The translations under genes were made by a program, and so were the position numbers. Shown one piece after another: positions 24,711 to 34,857 of a stretch of DNA of 64,000 bases. Within the stretch, counting starts at the first letter, position 1, and each line of letters begins with the position of its first letter. The notes below the pieces were generated by a model. The model had not been told where the DNA came from. It worked only from the letters and a program-made list of their open reading frames with translations, and searched no databases. The stretch is from Polaromonas sp. OV174 (GTDB lineage Bacteria > Pseudomonadota > Gammaproteobacteria > Burkholderiales > Burkholderiaceae_C), in assembly GCF_900112285.1 (NCBI RefSeq), contig NZ_FOKZ01000002.1:238732-302731 (forward strand), written 5' to 3'.

Positions 24711-26522
24711 ATGGAATTCATCACCGCCAATTTCGCCCCGATCATGTTCGCGGGTTTGATCATCTTTCTGCTAATGGGCTTCCCGGTGGCGTTCAGCCTA
24801 GGCGCCTGCGGACTGTTCTTCGGCCTCGTCGGCATAGAGCTCGGCGTGTTCCCCGCCTCCGTCATTGCCTGGCTGCCGCAGCGGCTGATAGGCATCATGG
24901 CCAACGACACCTTGCTGGCAGTCCCCTTCTTTACCTTGATGGGACTGATACTGGAGCGAAGTGGCATGGCCGAGGACCTGCTAGAGACCGTCGGCCAGGT
25001 CTTCGGACCTATCCGTGGCGGTCTGGCCCTGGCCGTGATCTTCGTCGGCGCACTGCTGGCAGCTACCACCGGCGTGGTCGCCGCCTCGGTTATCTCCATG
25101 GGCCTGATCTCACTGCCCATCATGCTGCGCTACGGTTATGACCGGCGCCTGACGAGCGGCGTGATTGCGGCCTCGGGCACGCTGGCGCAAATCATTCCGC
25201 CCTCGCTGGTGCTGATCATCATGGCCGACCAGCTCGGCAAGAGCGTCGGCGACATGTACAAGGGCGCGTTCCTGCCCGGCTTCATGTTGATGGGCCTGTA
25301 TGTGGTCTACGTGCTGATTCTCGCCGTCTTCAAACCGCTGCAGGTTCCCGCACTGCCCATCGAAGCGCGCATCTACCGCGAGCCCAATGGCAGCGGCGGC
25401 TACACCTCGCTAACCATTCTCGCGGCGCTCTCGACCACGGTGGCGGTCTTCCTGGCACGCCACATGGAAGCCTTGCACACCTGGTGGCAAGGCGAGCTGG
25501 TGACCTCTGTTCCCACCGATGAAAAAGTGGTGGTCGCGATGTGCGGCGGCGTGTTCGTGGCACTGATCATCGCGTTGATCAACAAGGGCCTGAAGCTCAA
25601 CTTGCTGTCGCGTCTGGCCGAACGGGTGACCTTCGTGCTGATCCCGCCGCTGCTGCTGATCTTTCTGGTGCTGGGCACCATTTTCCTGGGCATCGCCACA
25701 CCGACCGAAGGCGGCGCCATGGGTGCGATGGGCGCGCTGATCATGGGTTGGGCACGTCAGCGCCTGAGCATGAAGCTGCTCAAGCAGGCACTCGCCTCGA
25801 CCACCAAGCTGTCTAGCTTCGTGATGTTCATCCTGATCGGTGCTACCGTCTTCAGCCTGGTGTTCCAGGCCGCCGACGGTCCTATCTGGGTTGAACACCT
25901 GCTGTCAGACCTGCCCGGCGGCCAGATCGGCTTTCTGGTGCTGGTCAATGTGTTGATCTTCTTCCTGGCCTTCTTCCTCGATTACTTCGAGCTGTCCTTC
26001 ATCGTGGTGCCGCTGCTGGCACCGGTGGCGGACAAACTGGGCATAGATCTGATCTGGTTCGGCGTGCTCTTGGCCGTCAACATGCAGACCTCCTTTTTGC
26101 ATCCGCCCTTCGGCTTCGCGCTGTTCTTCCTGCGCTCGGTCGCACCGGAAAAGCAGTACGTGGACCGTGTGACCAAGAAGGTCATGGAGCCGGTCACCAC
26201 GATGCAGATTTACAAGGGTGCGATCCCCTTCCTGCTGATCCAGCTGACGATGGTGGGCATCTTGATCGCCTTCCCGCAACTGGTGACCGGCAGCCTGGAC
26301 AAGAAAGAGACCGTCAACCTCGAGTCCATCGGTGATCAGATGCGCCAGAGCCTGCAGCCGGGCAGCGAGGATGCCGACACCAGCCCTGGCTACGGCGCGG
26401 ACGAAAAACCCGAAGCTGAAGCCCCCGCGGCCGAGCCAAGCGCGCCTGCCGCTCCAGAGGCCGCAGACGATCCGGCCAAGGCGATGGAAGACGCGCTCAA
26501 GGCAGCGCCGTCAAGCAAATAG
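24711..26522 (+). CDS. TRAP transporter large permease (DctM/TakM type)
   Basis: Large membrane subunit of 603 residues, clearly longer than the ~430 residues of classical DctM. The extra length comes from an extended central loop with additional helices and an Ala/Pro/Glu-rich cytosolic tail. Core motifs are FFTLMGLILERSGMAEDLLE, SGTLAQIIPPSLVLIIMADQ and TSFLHPPFGFALFFLR. Long DctM proteins of this kind commonly pair with TakP-like binding proteins, matching the convergent gene. It uses a Na+ or H+ gradient for uptake; the substrate is not fixed by this gene. Confidence 0.92.
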   Translation: MEFITANFAPIMFAGLIIFLLMGFPVAFSLGACGLFFGLVGIELGVFPASVIAWLPQRLIGIMANDTLLAVPFFTLMGLILERSGMAEDLLETVGQVFGPIRGGLALAVIFVGALLAATTGVVAASVISMGLISLPIMLRYGYDRRLTSGVIAASGTLAQIIPPSLVLIIMADQLGKSVGDMYKGAFLPGFMLMGLYVVYVLILAVFKPLQVPALPIEARIYREPNGSGGYTSLTILAALSTTVAVFLARHMEALHTWWQGELVTSVPTDEKVVVAMCGGVFVALIIALINKGLKLNLLSRLAERVTFVLIPPLLLIFLVLGTIFLGIATPTEGGAMGAMGALIMGWARQRLSMKLLKQALASTTKLSSFVMFILIGATVFSLVFQAADGPIWVEHLLSDLPGGQIGFLVLVNVLIFFLAFFLDYFELSFIVVPLLAPVADKLGIDLIWFGVLLAVNMQTSFLHPPFGFALFFLRSVAPEKQYVDRVTKKVMEPVTTMQIYKGAIPFLLIQLTMVGILIAFPQLVTGSLDKKETVNLESIGDQMRQSLQPGSEDADTSPGYGADEKPEAEAPAAEPSAPAAPEAADDPAKAMEDALKAAPSSK

Positions 26523-26534
26523 TCGTAGCGCACA

Positions 26535-26559
26535 GCCCCGCCGTCATGCATGGCGGGGC
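26535..26559 (+). terminator. Hairpin after the TRAP permease genes
   Basis: GCCCCGCC (26535-26542) and GGCGGGGC (26552-26559) form a strong 8-bp GC stem with a 9-base loop, followed by a weakly T-rich CGCTTCTT. It is a probable plus-strand terminator. Confidence 0.5.
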
Positions 26560-26713
26560 CGCTTCTTGCACCAGCCCGCCTCAAGGCCAGGCACATCGGC
26601 TGCAGACGCTCAGGGCTCCATTCGCAGCGGCCCTCGTTCCCCACTAACTTCTTGCCCTCTCCCCGCGCCAGCTTGCGAAAGCGCTCGCCCTCCCCGTTTC
26701 ACTGGACATAAAA

Positions 26714-26736
26714 AAAGCCGCGCAGAGCGCGGCTTT
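26714..26736 (-). terminator. Rho-independent terminator of the TRAP binding-protein gene
   Basis: AAAGCCGCGC and GCGCGGCTTT form a perfect 10-bp stem with an AGA loop. On the minus strand it is followed by a run of T, 20 bases after the stop of the binding-protein gene. It may also act weakly on the plus strand. Confidence 0.85.
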
Positions 26737-26756
26737 GAAAAATCAGTGCCTCAGGA

Positions 26757-27839
26757 TCAGATCTTGACGCTATTCATGTACTGGTTGAACGGGAACTCCG
26801 AGAAACGATTCCACAGGATCTGGTCGCGCTGGAAGGCACGCATGTCCTGGTGGATCTTCTTGAACTCGGGCGACTTGGCTTCGTGCTCGGCAAACACTTC
26901 CATGGAAGCCTTGAAGCCTGCGTCCATCACGGCCTTGGGGAAAGCCTTGAGCTGGGTCTTCTCGGCCACCAGCTTCTTCAGTGCGATCGGGTTGAAGGCG
27001 TCGTACTTGGCGGTCATGTCGGTGGCGGCAACCTTGCATGCCGCGTCCAGGATGGCCTTGTTCTCGTCCGACAGAGTGTTGAACTTCTTCAGGTTAATGA
27101 AGAACTCCAGATCGGCGCCACCTTCCCACCAGCCTGGGTAGTAGTAGTAAGGCGCAACCTTGTTGAAACCCAGCTTGGCATCGTCGTAAGGTCCGACAAA
27201 TTCGGAAGCGTCCAAAGTGCCTTTTTCAAGCGCTTGGTACACATCGCCGGCAGGCATGTTTTGTGGCACCACACCCAGTTTCTGCATGGCTTCGCCGAAC
27301 ACGCCGCCGCCCATGCGCATCTTCAGGCCCTTCAGATCGGCGACCGTCTTGATTTCCTTGCGATACCAGCCACCCATCTGGGTGCCGGTATTGCCTGCGC
27401 TGGCGGTCTTGAAGTTGTACTTGGAGAAGAAAGCGTCGAGCAGCTTGCGGCCGTTGCCGTATTCCTTCCAGGACGTGTTCTGGCGCGCGGTCAGGCCGAA
27501 GGGCACAGCGCAGCTGAAGGCGAAGATCGGATCCTTGCCGGTGAAGTAGTAGGCCGCCGTCTGGGCCATGTCGATCGTGTCACCCTGGAGCGCATCGACC
27601 ACACCAAAAGCGGGCATCAACTCGCCGGCTGGGTGGACAGAGATCTCGAACTTGCCGCCGGACAAGGCCTTCACGGTCTTGGACAGCATTTCAGCACTGC
27701 CGAAGATGGTGTCCAGGGACTTGGGAAAGCTGGAGGCCAGGCGCCAGCGCACGGCGGCCTGGGCATGCACCGCAGGCGCAACGCCGGCAGCCAACACGCC
27801 AGCGATACCGGCATTTTTGATAAGGGAACGACGATCCAT
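26757..27839 (-). CDS. TRAP transporter substrate-binding protein, TakP-like
   Basis: Periplasmic binding protein of 360 residues with a Tat-type leader (MDRRSLIKNAG, cleavage after VHAQ). The mature start VRWRLASSFPKSLDTIFGSA and the motifs MRMGGGVFGEAMQKLGVVP and YYYPGWWEGG match the TakP branch, whose studied member binds 2-oxo acids with a sodium ion. The gene converges on its presumed permeases instead of lying in their operon, so its expression may be set separately. The ligand is a prediction from family only. Confidence 0.88.
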   Translation of the reverse strand: MDRRSLIKNAGIAGVLAAGVAPAVHAQAAVRWRLASSFPKSLDTIFGSAEMLSKTVKALSGGKFEISVHPAGELMPAFGVVDALQGDTIDMAQTAAYYFTGKDPIFAFSCAVPFGLTARQNTSWKEYGNGRKLLDAFFSKYNFKTASAGNTGTQMGGWYRKEIKTVADLKGLKMRMGGGVFGEAMQKLGVVPQNMPAGDVYQALEKGTLDASEFVGPYDDAKLGFNKVAPYYYYPGWWEGGADLEFFINLKKFNTLSDENKAILDAACKVAATDMTAKYDAFNPIALKKLVAEKTQLKAFPKAVMDAGFKASMEVFAEHEAKSPEFKKIHQDMRAFQRDQILWNRFSEFPFNQYMNSVKI

Positions 27840-28056
27840 GTATGGTTTCTCCTGAAGGGTTATCGGGTTTTCAGATTCCGCATTGATCTGCCAAATAGTC
27901 GATCAAGCCAATCGCGATGATTGCAATGACTTGTAGCGATGAACAGAGCTCTTATATTTTGTCACTTTTCTCATCAATCGCTCACCCGTTCTTACCCCTA
28001 GATTGACGCCAGAACGTCAATCAAAATCCACTGCCATCCATGCCGGTCGACTTGAT

Positions 28057-29967
28057 TCAGGCCACCGATTTGAGACCGGGGTGAGGGCCATTACCGGCCC
28101 TGCTCAGCGCGCCGAAACGCGTGATGATGGCCGCTTCAATGCCGGCCGCATCCAGGCCCTGCAAGGCCAGCAGCTTGGCCGGCTCGCCATGCTCAGTGAA
28201 CTCGTCCTTCAAACCCAGTTGCAACAGCGGCTTGGTCACGCCAGCGGCCTGCAGCGCTTCACTCACGGCGCTACCGGCACCGCCCATGATGGCGCCTTCT
28301 TCCAGCGTCACCAGCGCCTCATGGCTGGCCGCAACCTGCAGCAGCAGCTCGGTATCCAGCGGCTTGGCCCAGCGCATGTTGGCCACGGTGGCACCGAGTT
28401 TTTCGGCCGCCTGCAGCGCTGGGTAAAGCAGCGTCCCGAAAGCCAGGATGGCGATGCCCGCACCTTCACGGCGAATCTCGCCCTTGCCCAAGGGCAGCGA
28501 TTGCAAGCCGGCCTCGGGCTCCACGCCGGCACCGGCACCGCGCGGGTAACGCACGGCCACCGGATGGTCTTGCTCGAAGGCCGATGTCAGCAGCTTGCGA
28601 CACTCGTTTTCGTCGGCAGGACAGGCAATACTCATATTGGGGATGCAGCGCAAGAACGGGATGTCGTAAGCACCCGCATGCGTGGCGCCATCGGCGCCCA
28701 CCAGGCCGGCACGATCCAGCGCAAACACCACCGGCAGATTCTGCAAAGCCACATCGTGAATCAGCTGGTCGTAGCCGCGCTGCAAAAAGGTCGAATAAAT
28801 CGCCACCACGGGTTTCAGCCCCTCGCAAGCCATGCCAGCGGCAAAGGTCACCGCATGCTGTTCGGCGATGCCGACATCATGGTAGCGGCCGGGAAAGCGC
28901 TGGTGGAACTCCACCATGCCCGAGCCCTCGCGCATGGCCGGCGTGATGCCGACCAGGCGTTTGTCCTTCTCCGCCATGTCGCAGAGCCAGCGGCCAAAGA
29001 CCTGGGTGAAGGTCTGCTTGGCCGGCGTACTGGACTTCTGCAGGCCCATGGCCGGATCGAACTTGCCGGGGCCATGGTAGGCAATCGGGTCGGCCTCGGC
29101 CAGCTTGTAGCCCTGGCCCTTCTTGGTGACCACATGCAGAAACTGCGGCCCGGCGCCATTGGCCATCAACTGCTTGATGTTTTCCAAGGTCGGGATCAGC
29201 GACTCCAGGTCATGGCCATCGATAGGGCCTATGTAGTTGAAGCCGAAATTTTCAAACAGGGTGGCCGGCACCACCATGCCCTTGGCATGCGCCTCCAGCC
29301 GTTTGGCCAATTGCAGCAAGGGTGGCGCCACGCTGAGCACCTGTTTGCCCACATGCTTGGCCGAAGCGTAAAAGCGTCCGCTCATCAACTGGGCCAGGTA
29401 GCGATTCAGCGCGCCCACGGGCGGGCTGATGCTCATGTCGTTGTCGTTGAGCACCACCAGCAGCTTGCAGTGGTCATGAACGCCCGCATTGTTCAGGGCT
29501 TCAAAAGCCATGCCGGCGCTCATGGAGCCATCGCCAATGATGGCCACCGCGTGACGGTCCTCGCCCTTTTGCTGAGCCGCCAGCGCCATGCCCAGCGCGG
29601 CCGAAATCGAGGTGGAAGAATGCGCGGTGCCAAAGGTGTCGTACTCGCTCTCGTCACGGCGCGGAAAACCCGACAAGCCGCCAAACTGGCGCAAGCTGCT
29701 CATGCGTTCGCGCCGGCCTGTCAGGATTTTGTGCGGATAGGTCTGATGACCCACATCCCAGACCAGCCTGTCCTCGGGCGTATTGAAGACATAGTGCAAG
29801 GCCACCGTCAGCTCCACGGTGCCGAGGTTGGAACTCAAATGGCCGCCGGTTTTGGAAACGCTGTCGAGCACATAGGCACGCAACTCGTCGGCCAGGCTTT
29901 TCAGCTGGGCGCGGGGCAATTGCCGCAAGTCGGCAGGACTGTTGATAGTTTCAAGCAAGAGAGGCAT
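28057..29967 (-). CDS. dxs: 1-Deoxy-D-xylulose-5-phosphate synthase
   Basis: Thiamine-diphosphate enzyme of 636 residues that condenses pyruvate and glyceraldehyde 3-phosphate, the first step of the MEP isoprenoid pathway. Visible motifs are [20 protein letters not shown], the ThDP/Mg site [19 protein letters not shown], the transketolase Glu region ([16 protein letters not shown]) and [18 protein letters not shown]. Length is normal. It follows ispA by 42 bases in an xseB-ispA-dxs operon, a conserved arrangement that pairs the entry enzyme with the prenyl synthase. Confidence 0.97.
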   Translation of the reverse strand: MPLLLETINSPADLRQLPRAQLKSLADELRAYVLDSVSKTGGHLSSNLGTVELTVALHYVFNTPEDRLVWDVGHQTYPHKILTGRRERMSSLRQFGGLSGFPRRDESEYDTFGTAHSSTSISAALGMALAAQQKGEDRHAVAIIGDGSMSAGMAFEALNNAGVHDHCKLLVVLNDNDMSISPPVGALNRYLAQLMSGRFYASAKHVGKQVLSVAPPLLQLAKRLEAHAKGMVVPATLFENFGFNYIGPIDGHDLESLIPTLENIKQLMANGAGPQFLHVVTKKGQGYKLAEADPIAYHGPGKFDPAMGLQKSSTPAKQTFTQVFGRWLCDMAEKDKRLVGITPAMREGSGMVEFHQRFPGRYHDVGIAEQHAVTFAAGMACEGLKPVVAIYSTFLQRGYDQLIHDVALQNLPVVFALDRAGLVGADGATHAGAYDIPFLRCIPNMSIACPADENECRKLLTSAFEQDHPVAVRYPRGAGAGVEPEAGLQSLPLGKGEIRREGAGIAILAFGTLLYPALQAAEKLGATVANMRWAKPLDTELLLQVAASHEALVTLEEGAIMGGAGSAVSEALQAAGVTKPLLQLGLKDEFTEHGEPAKLLALQGLDAAGIEAAIITRFGALSRAGNGPHPGLKSVA

Positions 29968-30009
29968 CCTGATGCATTTGATTGGTTGTGACGAGACCGG
30001 GTCGGCGGA

Positions 30010-30936
30010 TCAATGGTGGCGATTGACCAGCATGTCGGCCAAGGCCCGCAAGGCAGTGGTGTGCTCAAGTCCGCTGGCATCCAGGCTGACCAGTGCTTGC
30101 TCCAGCAGTCGCTGCGCATAGTCTTTCGAGGCTTGCAAGCCCATCAGTGAGACAAAGGTCGGCTTATCCTGAGCCGCATCCTTGCCGGCCGTCTTGCCCA
30201 GCGTGACCGAGTCAGCCGTGACGTCCAGAATGTCGTCCACCACCTGAAACGCCAGGCCCACCGCCGCGCCGTAGTCGCGCAAGGCCATTTCGGCGGCCGG
30301 CGTGGTGGCGCCACAAGCCGCTCCCATCATCACGCAGGCCTGCAGCAGCACGCCGGTTTTCAAGCGATGCATTTCGTGCAACTGGGTCGAATTCAGGGGC
30401 AGGCCCACGCTGGCCAGATCTATCGCCTGGCCACCGGCCATACCCTGAAAACCAGCCGCCTGCGCCAGCATGCGACACAGGCGGGCCTGCGTGGCGGCAT
30501 CCACCGAGTCGTCATCGGGCGTGAGAAATTCAAAGGCCAGGGCCTGCAGGGCATCGCCGGCCAGCAAGGCCTGTGCCTCGCCGAACTGGATATGGACCGT
30601 GGGCTTGCCGCGGCGCAGCACATCGTTGTCCATGCAAGGCATGTCGTCGTGCACCAGCGAATAGGCGTGAATCAATTCCACCGCGCAGGCCGAGCGCAAG
30701 GCCGCGTGCGGATTGCCATTGACCGCTTCGCAAGCCGCCAGTACCAGCAAGGGCCGCAGACGCTTGCCGCCATCGAGCACGGCATAGCGCATGGCGTCCC
30801 CCAGGTCGGCGGGCGCGGGCGCAGAGGTCGGGCAGGCAACCCAGCGGGACAAGGCCTCTTCGACGCTAGCCAGCTGTTGTGCGCTCCAGGCGCTCAGCGA
30901 AAAGCTCAAGTGTGTGGGATGTTCAGGGGCGTTCAA
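30010..30936 (-). CDS. ispA: Farnesyl diphosphate synthase
   Basis: Short-chain prenyl transferase of 308 residues making farnesyl diphosphate. It shows GGKRLRPLLVLAACE, the first aspartate motif DDMPCMDND and the second VVDDILDVTAD, plus the Lys in TAGKDAAQDKPTF. Length is normal for bacterial IspA. It lies between xseB (67 bases upstream) and dxs on the minus strand. Confidence 0.95.
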   Translation of the reverse strand: MNAPEHPTHLSFSLSAWSAQQLASVEEALSRWVACPTSAPAPADLGDAMRYAVLDGGKRLRPLLVLAACEAVNGNPHAALRSACAVELIHAYSLVHDDMPCMDNDVLRRGKPTVHIQFGEAQALLAGDALQALAFEFLTPDDDSVDAATQARLCRMLAQAAGFQGMAGGQAIDLASVGLPLNSTQLHEMHRLKTGVLLQACVMMGAACGATTPAAEMALRDYGAAVGLAFQVVDDILDVTADSVTLGKTAGKDAAQDKPTFVSLMGLQASKDYAQRLLEQALVSLDASGLEHTTALRALADMLVNRHH

Positions 30937-31003
30937 TCGATGCTCTTTCTGGCTAGGCTAGGCGTTTTGCACGGCAGCTTGCCCGCGGCAGCTGCTTGTT
31001 GAA

Positions 31004-31282
31004 TTACTCTTGCACCCAAGGCTTGAGTTCCGTGCCTTCCAGCACCTTGATCTGGGTTTCCACGGCTTGCAGCCGATCGCGACAAAAGTTCAGCAGTTGC
31101 GCGCCGCGCTGGTAGCCCGTGAGCAACTGGTCCAGCGGCAACTGGCCCGACTCCAGACTGCTGACCAGCCCTTCGAGCTCCTGCAGCGCGGCCTCATAGC
31201 TGGCTGGCAATACGGGGGCAGCCTGGTCAGCCTGAGGGGCGGACGCAGGGGAAGAGGTAGAGGAGGTCGAACTTTTGGCCAT
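31004..31282 (-). CDS. xseB: Exodeoxyribonuclease VII small subunit
   Basis: Coiled-coil subunit of 92 residues. The first ~25 residues are a low-complexity Ser/Ala-rich leader, then the family core [20 protein letters not shown] and [20 protein letters not shown]. It assembles with XseA (encoded elsewhere) into the single-strand nuclease. It is the first gene of the xseB-ispA-dxs operon and diverges from the Rieske oxygenase gene 281 bases away. Confidence 0.95.
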   Translation of the reverse strand: MAKSSTSSTSSPASAPQADQAAPVLPASYEAALQELEGLVSSLESGQLPLDQLLTGYQRGAQLLNFCRDRLQAVETQIKVLEGTELKPWVQE

Positions 31283-31563
31283 GGTATTTGGAAGAAGGCC
31301 TGATTTTAGGCGGTTGCAAGAGAATCCGGACGCTGGCGCCTAACGCCAGGGCCAGCCCGCCATTATCCTGCGACAGGCGCAACCCCCTTCAAAACGCCCC
31401 GCGCGGGTACAATTGATAACAGTTCTCGATCACCGTGTTCACCGCGCTGGTCTGTTTTCGGTGCCCGGCTTGTTCACCCATGGGCCGTTGCCAGGCCCGC
31501 TTATCTACCTGGTTTTTCACCTGCCGCCACAGCCGTCTGGGGTGGCGTGTTCACAGAAATTGC

Positions 31564-32694
31564 ATGTCTGATCCAAGCCTTCGCCTGTTGCAAGCCACCA
31601 GCCAACTCCCTATTTCCAGCTACTTTGATGCCGGCCTTTTCCAGCGCGAGCAGCAAAAGCTGTTTGCCCGTGGGCCGCGCTACCTCGGCCACGAACTGGC
31701 CGTGCCCGACCTGGGCGACTACTACGCCCTGCCCCATGAGGGCGAAGGCCGCGCGCTGGTCAGGAATGCTTCCGGCATAGAGCTGATTTCCAATGTCTGC
31801 CGCCATCGCCAGTCGACCATGCTCCAAGGCCGCGGCAATACCGGCAGCAACATCGTCTGCCCGCTGCACCGCTGGACCTACAACACCTCGGGCGAGCTGA
31901 TAGGCGCGCCGCACTTTGAAGTCGACCCCTGCCTGAACCTGAACCGCTACAAAACCAAGACCTGGAACGGCCTGGTGTTCGAAGACAACGGACGCGACAT
32001 TGCGGCCGACATGGCACAACTGAGCCAGACGTCCGGCTATATGGCCGACCTGGATTTTTCCGGCTACCAACTCGACAAGGTGCACATACACGAGTGCAAC
32101 TACAACTGGAAGACCTTTATCGAGGTCTACCTGGAGGACTACCACGTCGGGCCCTTCCACCCCGGCCTGGGCGGTTTTGTCACCACCGATGACCTGCGCT
32201 GGGAATTGGAGCCCCATTACTCCGTGCAGACCGTGGGCGTGTCCGACAAGCTGGGCAAGCCCGGCACCGATGTCTATAAAAAATGGCACGACGTGGTGCT
32301 GCAATACCGCAAGGGTGCGGCCCCCAAATACGGCGCGATCTGGCTTACCTACTACCCGCACATCATGATCGAGTGGTATCCGCACACGCTGGTGGTCAGC
32401 AGCTTGCACCCGCAGGGACCGGACAAGACCCTCAATGTGGTGGAGTTTTTCTATCCCGAGGAAATCTGCGCCTTCGAGCGCGAGTTCATCGAAGCCCAGC
32501 AGGCCGCCTACATGGAAACCTGCGTCGAGGACGACGAATTGGCCCTGCGCATGGACGCCGGCCGCAAGGCGCTGATGCTGCGCGGCGACAACGAATTCGG
32601 CCCCTACCAAAGCCCCATGGAAGACGGCATGCAGCACTTTCACGAGTGGTACCGCCGTGAAATGGGCGCCAGCAAAACCACGCAGACCATCTGA
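31564..32694 (+). CDS. Rieske non-haem iron oxygenase alpha subunit
   Basis: Protein of 376 residues with an N-terminal Rieske [2Fe-2S] site, Cys79-x-His81 and Cys99-x2-His102 (NVCRHRQS ... VCPLHRW), and a C-terminal catalytic domain with His194 and His199 (EDYHVGPFHPGLGG). It belongs to the aromatic-ring-hydroxylating/choline-monooxygenase-like group. No reductase, ferredoxin or beta subunit is encoded nearby, so electron supply is unknown. I chose the ATG at 31564; the upstream open frame lacks conserved residues. The substrate is unknown. Confidence 0.88.
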   Translation: MSDPSLRLLQATSQLPISSYFDAGLFQREQQKLFARGPRYLGHELAVPDLGDYYALPHEGEGRALVRNASGIELISNVCRHRQSTMLQGRGNTGSNIVCPLHRWTYNTSGELIGAPHFEVDPCLNLNRYKTKTWNGLVFEDNGRDIAADMAQLSQTSGYMADLDFSGYQLDKVHIHECNYNWKTFIEVYLEDYHVGPFHPGLGGFVTTDDLRWELEPHYSVQTVGVSDKLGKPGTDVYKKWHDVVLQYRKGAAPKYGAIWLTYYPHIMIEWYPHTLVVSSLHPQGPDKTLNVVEFFYPEEICAFEREFIEAQQAAYMETCVEDDELALRMDAGRKALMLRGDNEFGPYQSPMEDGMQHFHEWYRREMGASKTTQTI

Positions 32695-32712
32695 AGACAT
32701 GGCGCCGGCCTT

Positions 32713-32772
32713 CAATAGCTATATATTTAATAGCTGCTTGCGCCCATCCTTATTGGCCTAGAGCCATATTTC
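32713..32772 (-). repeat. Dispersed intergenic repeat, copy 5
   Basis: Minus-oriented copy. On the minus strand it reads ATGGCTCTAGGCCAATAAGG, then GGGCGCAAGCAGCTATTAAA and a closing TAGCTATT. It lies between the Rieske gene and the EamA transporter gene. Confidence 0.8.
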
Positions 32773-32798
32773 ATCAATAAATTCGCAGAAAGCACGCC

Positions 32799-33701
32799 AT
32801 GCAGGCTGTCTGGATGATCCTGTCCTCGTTGCTGTTTGCAACCATGGGCGTTTGCGTCAAGTACGCATCCGAGTACTTCAACAGCTCCGAACTGGTGTTT
32901 TACCGCGGCGTGCTGGGCATTATTTTCATGGCCGTCTATGCCCGTGCCCACGGCACCAGCCTGCGCACCCGTTTCCCGGCCATGCATGCCTGGCGCAGCG
33001 TGATAGGTGTGACCTCGATGTTGGCCTGGTTTTACGCCATTGCCCACCTGCCGCTGGCCACCGCCATGACGCTCAACTACATGAGCAGCGTCTGGATTGC
33101 CGCCTTTTTGGTCGGCGGCGCCCTCATGCTGGGCCGCTCGGGTCCCAAGGGACCCAAGCAGGGCCCGCTGGTGCTGGCGATTTTGGCCAGTTTTGTCGGC
33201 GTGATCATGTTGCTGCGACCGGCCATCGACCAGGACCAGACTTTTGCCGGCCTGGTCGGCCTGCTCTCGGGCATGGGAGCGGCTTTTGCCTATATGCAGG
33301 TCATGGCGATGGGCCGCCTGGGCGAGCCCGAAATACGCACGGTGTTTTATTTTGCCGTCGGCACCATGCTGGCCGGCGCCCTGGGCATGCTGGTGACCGG
33401 CAGCTCCAGCTGGAACTGGCAGCAGGCGCTGTGGCTGCCGCCCATAGGCCTGCTGGCCTCGCTAGGCCAGCTCACCATGACCAAGGCCTACTCCATGTCG
33501 CAAAACCATGGCGCCACCCTGATGGTGGCCAATCTGCAATATTCGGGCATTGTGTTTGCAGCCCTCTACAGCCTGGTTCTTTTTGGCGACAATATTCCCT
33601 GGATGGGCTGGGCCGGCATGGCGCTCATCATCGTCAGCGCCATTGCTGCCACCATGCTGCGGGCGCGCGCCGCACCCGACGCGCCCGCCGAAGAACATTG
33701 A
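32799..33701 (+). CDS. EamA-family (DMT) transporter
   Basis: Membrane protein of 300 residues with ten predicted helices as two EamA repeats. It starts MQAVWMILSSLLFATMGVCV and contains FYRGVLGIIFM and FYAIAHLPLATAMTLNYMSS in the first repeat; the second has NLQYSGIVFAALYSLVLFGD. It is unlike the EamA gene at 7.0 kb in sequence, so it is not a recent duplicate. The substrate is unknown; related proteins export amino acids, purines or other metabolites. The sulfurtransferase gene follows after 22 bases and may be co-transcribed. Confidence 0.9.
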   Translation: MQAVWMILSSLLFATMGVCVKYASEYFNSSELVFYRGVLGIIFMAVYARAHGTSLRTRFPAMHAWRSVIGVTSMLAWFYAIAHLPLATAMTLNYMSSVWIAAFLVGGALMLGRSGPKGPKQGPLVLAILASFVGVIMLLRPAIDQDQTFAGLVGLLSGMGAAFAYMQVMAMGRLGEPEIRTVFYFAVGTMLAGALGMLVTGSSSWNWQQALWLPPIGLLASLGQLTMTKAYSMSQNHGATLMVANLQYSGIVFAALYSLVLFGDNIPWMGWAGMALIIVSAIAATMLRARAAPDAPAEEH

Positions 33702-33723
33702 TGCCTGACTCAAGGAGCATGAG

Positions 33724-34623
33724 ATGAGCTACACCACCCTGATTTCCGCCGAGCAACTGCAGTCGCTGATGAGCAGCGGCCAGCCCCTGCGCGTGTTCGA
33801 CTGCAGCTTTGACCTGATGCAGCCACACGCCGGCCAGGAGCAATACCTGGCCGCGCACATCCCCGGCGCCGTCTATGCCAACCTGGACACGGCGCTCAGC
33901 GCCAAACACGGCACCCCCGGCGCCCACGGCGTGATCACCGCCAGCGGCGCCGATGCGCCGGCCTCGGGCGGGCGTCACCCGCTGCCGAATCGCGAAAAAT
34001 TTGCCATCTGGCTCTCCAGCGTCGGCCTGGCCAACGACATGCAGGCCGTGGTCTACGACCGCAACGGCAACAATTACTGCGGCCGCCTCTGGTGGATGCT
34101 GAAATGGGCCGGTCACGACAAGGTCGCCGTGCTCGATGGCGGGCTGCAGGCATGGACAGCGGCGGGCGGGGCGGTAAGCAGCGGCAAGGAAGCGGCGCAC
34201 TTTCAAACCGCCTTCATGCTGGCGCCGCCGCTGGTGGCGCTTATCGACGCCAAAACCGTGGAAAACCAGCTCGGACGTACAGCCCAGACCCTTATTGATG
34301 CGCGCGCCACGCCACGCTTCAAGGGCGAGATCGAACCCATGGATCCGGTGGCCGGCCACATCCCGGGCGCGCTGAACCGGCCTTTCAGCCAAAACTTCGG
34401 CCCCGATGGCAAGTTCAAGCCGGCCGACCAGCTCAAGGCCGAGTTTGAAGCCCTGCTGGGCCAACGCGAGCCGGCCACTGTCATCCATCACTGCGGCAGC
34501 GGCGTCAGCGCCCTGCCCAACCTGATCGCCATGGAAGTCGCCGGACTGGGCCGCACCGGCCTGTATGCCGGCAGCTGGAGCGATTGGGTCAGCGACCCCG
34601 ACCGGCCGGTGGCGCAGGGCTAG
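33724..34623 (+). CDS. Thiosulfate/3-mercaptopyruvate sulfurtransferase
   Basis: Two-domain rhodanese of 299 residues. The inactive N-terminal domain has YLAAHIPGAVYANLD and the active C-terminal domain has HIPGALNRPF. The active loop HHCGSGVSA carries Cys257 and resembles the CGSGVTA loop of 3-mercaptopyruvate sulfurtransferases, so both donors are possible. It moves sulfane sulfur to cyanide or thiol acceptors in the cytosol; no export signal is seen. A ribosome site AAGGAG precedes the ATG. Confidence 0.92.
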   Translation: MSYTTLISAEQLQSLMSSGQPLRVFDCSFDLMQPHAGQEQYLAAHIPGAVYANLDTALSAKHGTPGAHGVITASGADAPASGGRHPLPNREKFAIWLSSVGLANDMQAVVYDRNGNNYCGRLWWMLKWAGHDKVAVLDGGLQAWTAAGGAVSSGKEAAHFQTAFMLAPPLVALIDAKTVENQLGRTAQTLIDARATPRFKGEIEPMDPVAGHIPGALNRPFSQNFGPDGKFKPADQLKAEFEALLGQREPATVIHHCGSGVSALPNLIAMEVAGLGRTGLYAGSWSDWVSDPDRPVAQG

Positions 34624-34857
34624 CCCGGCATCAACACCGCCACACTGGCACACGTCAGCAGCAGGCCCAACATCATGCCCGCCGTGCTGCCGTCGGCGAT
34701 ATCGCGGCGCACGTTCAAAACCTGAAGCAGGGCTGACACAGCCTTGGCCTCCGGCTCAAGGCAAATTCAAGTTGTAGACCCGGCGCGCAGCCGGCCCAAG
34801 CCGCCCACGGCAGCAACCTAAATGCCGCACCGGCCAAAAACTGGTGCTACCATTTCA

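Noticed and set aside
28003..29991. Long open frame of 662 codons on the plus strand opposite dxs
   Set aside because: It is the antisense shadow of dxs. The translation is Gln/His/Arg-rich with no domain, while dxs has all catalytic motifs in the opposite frame.
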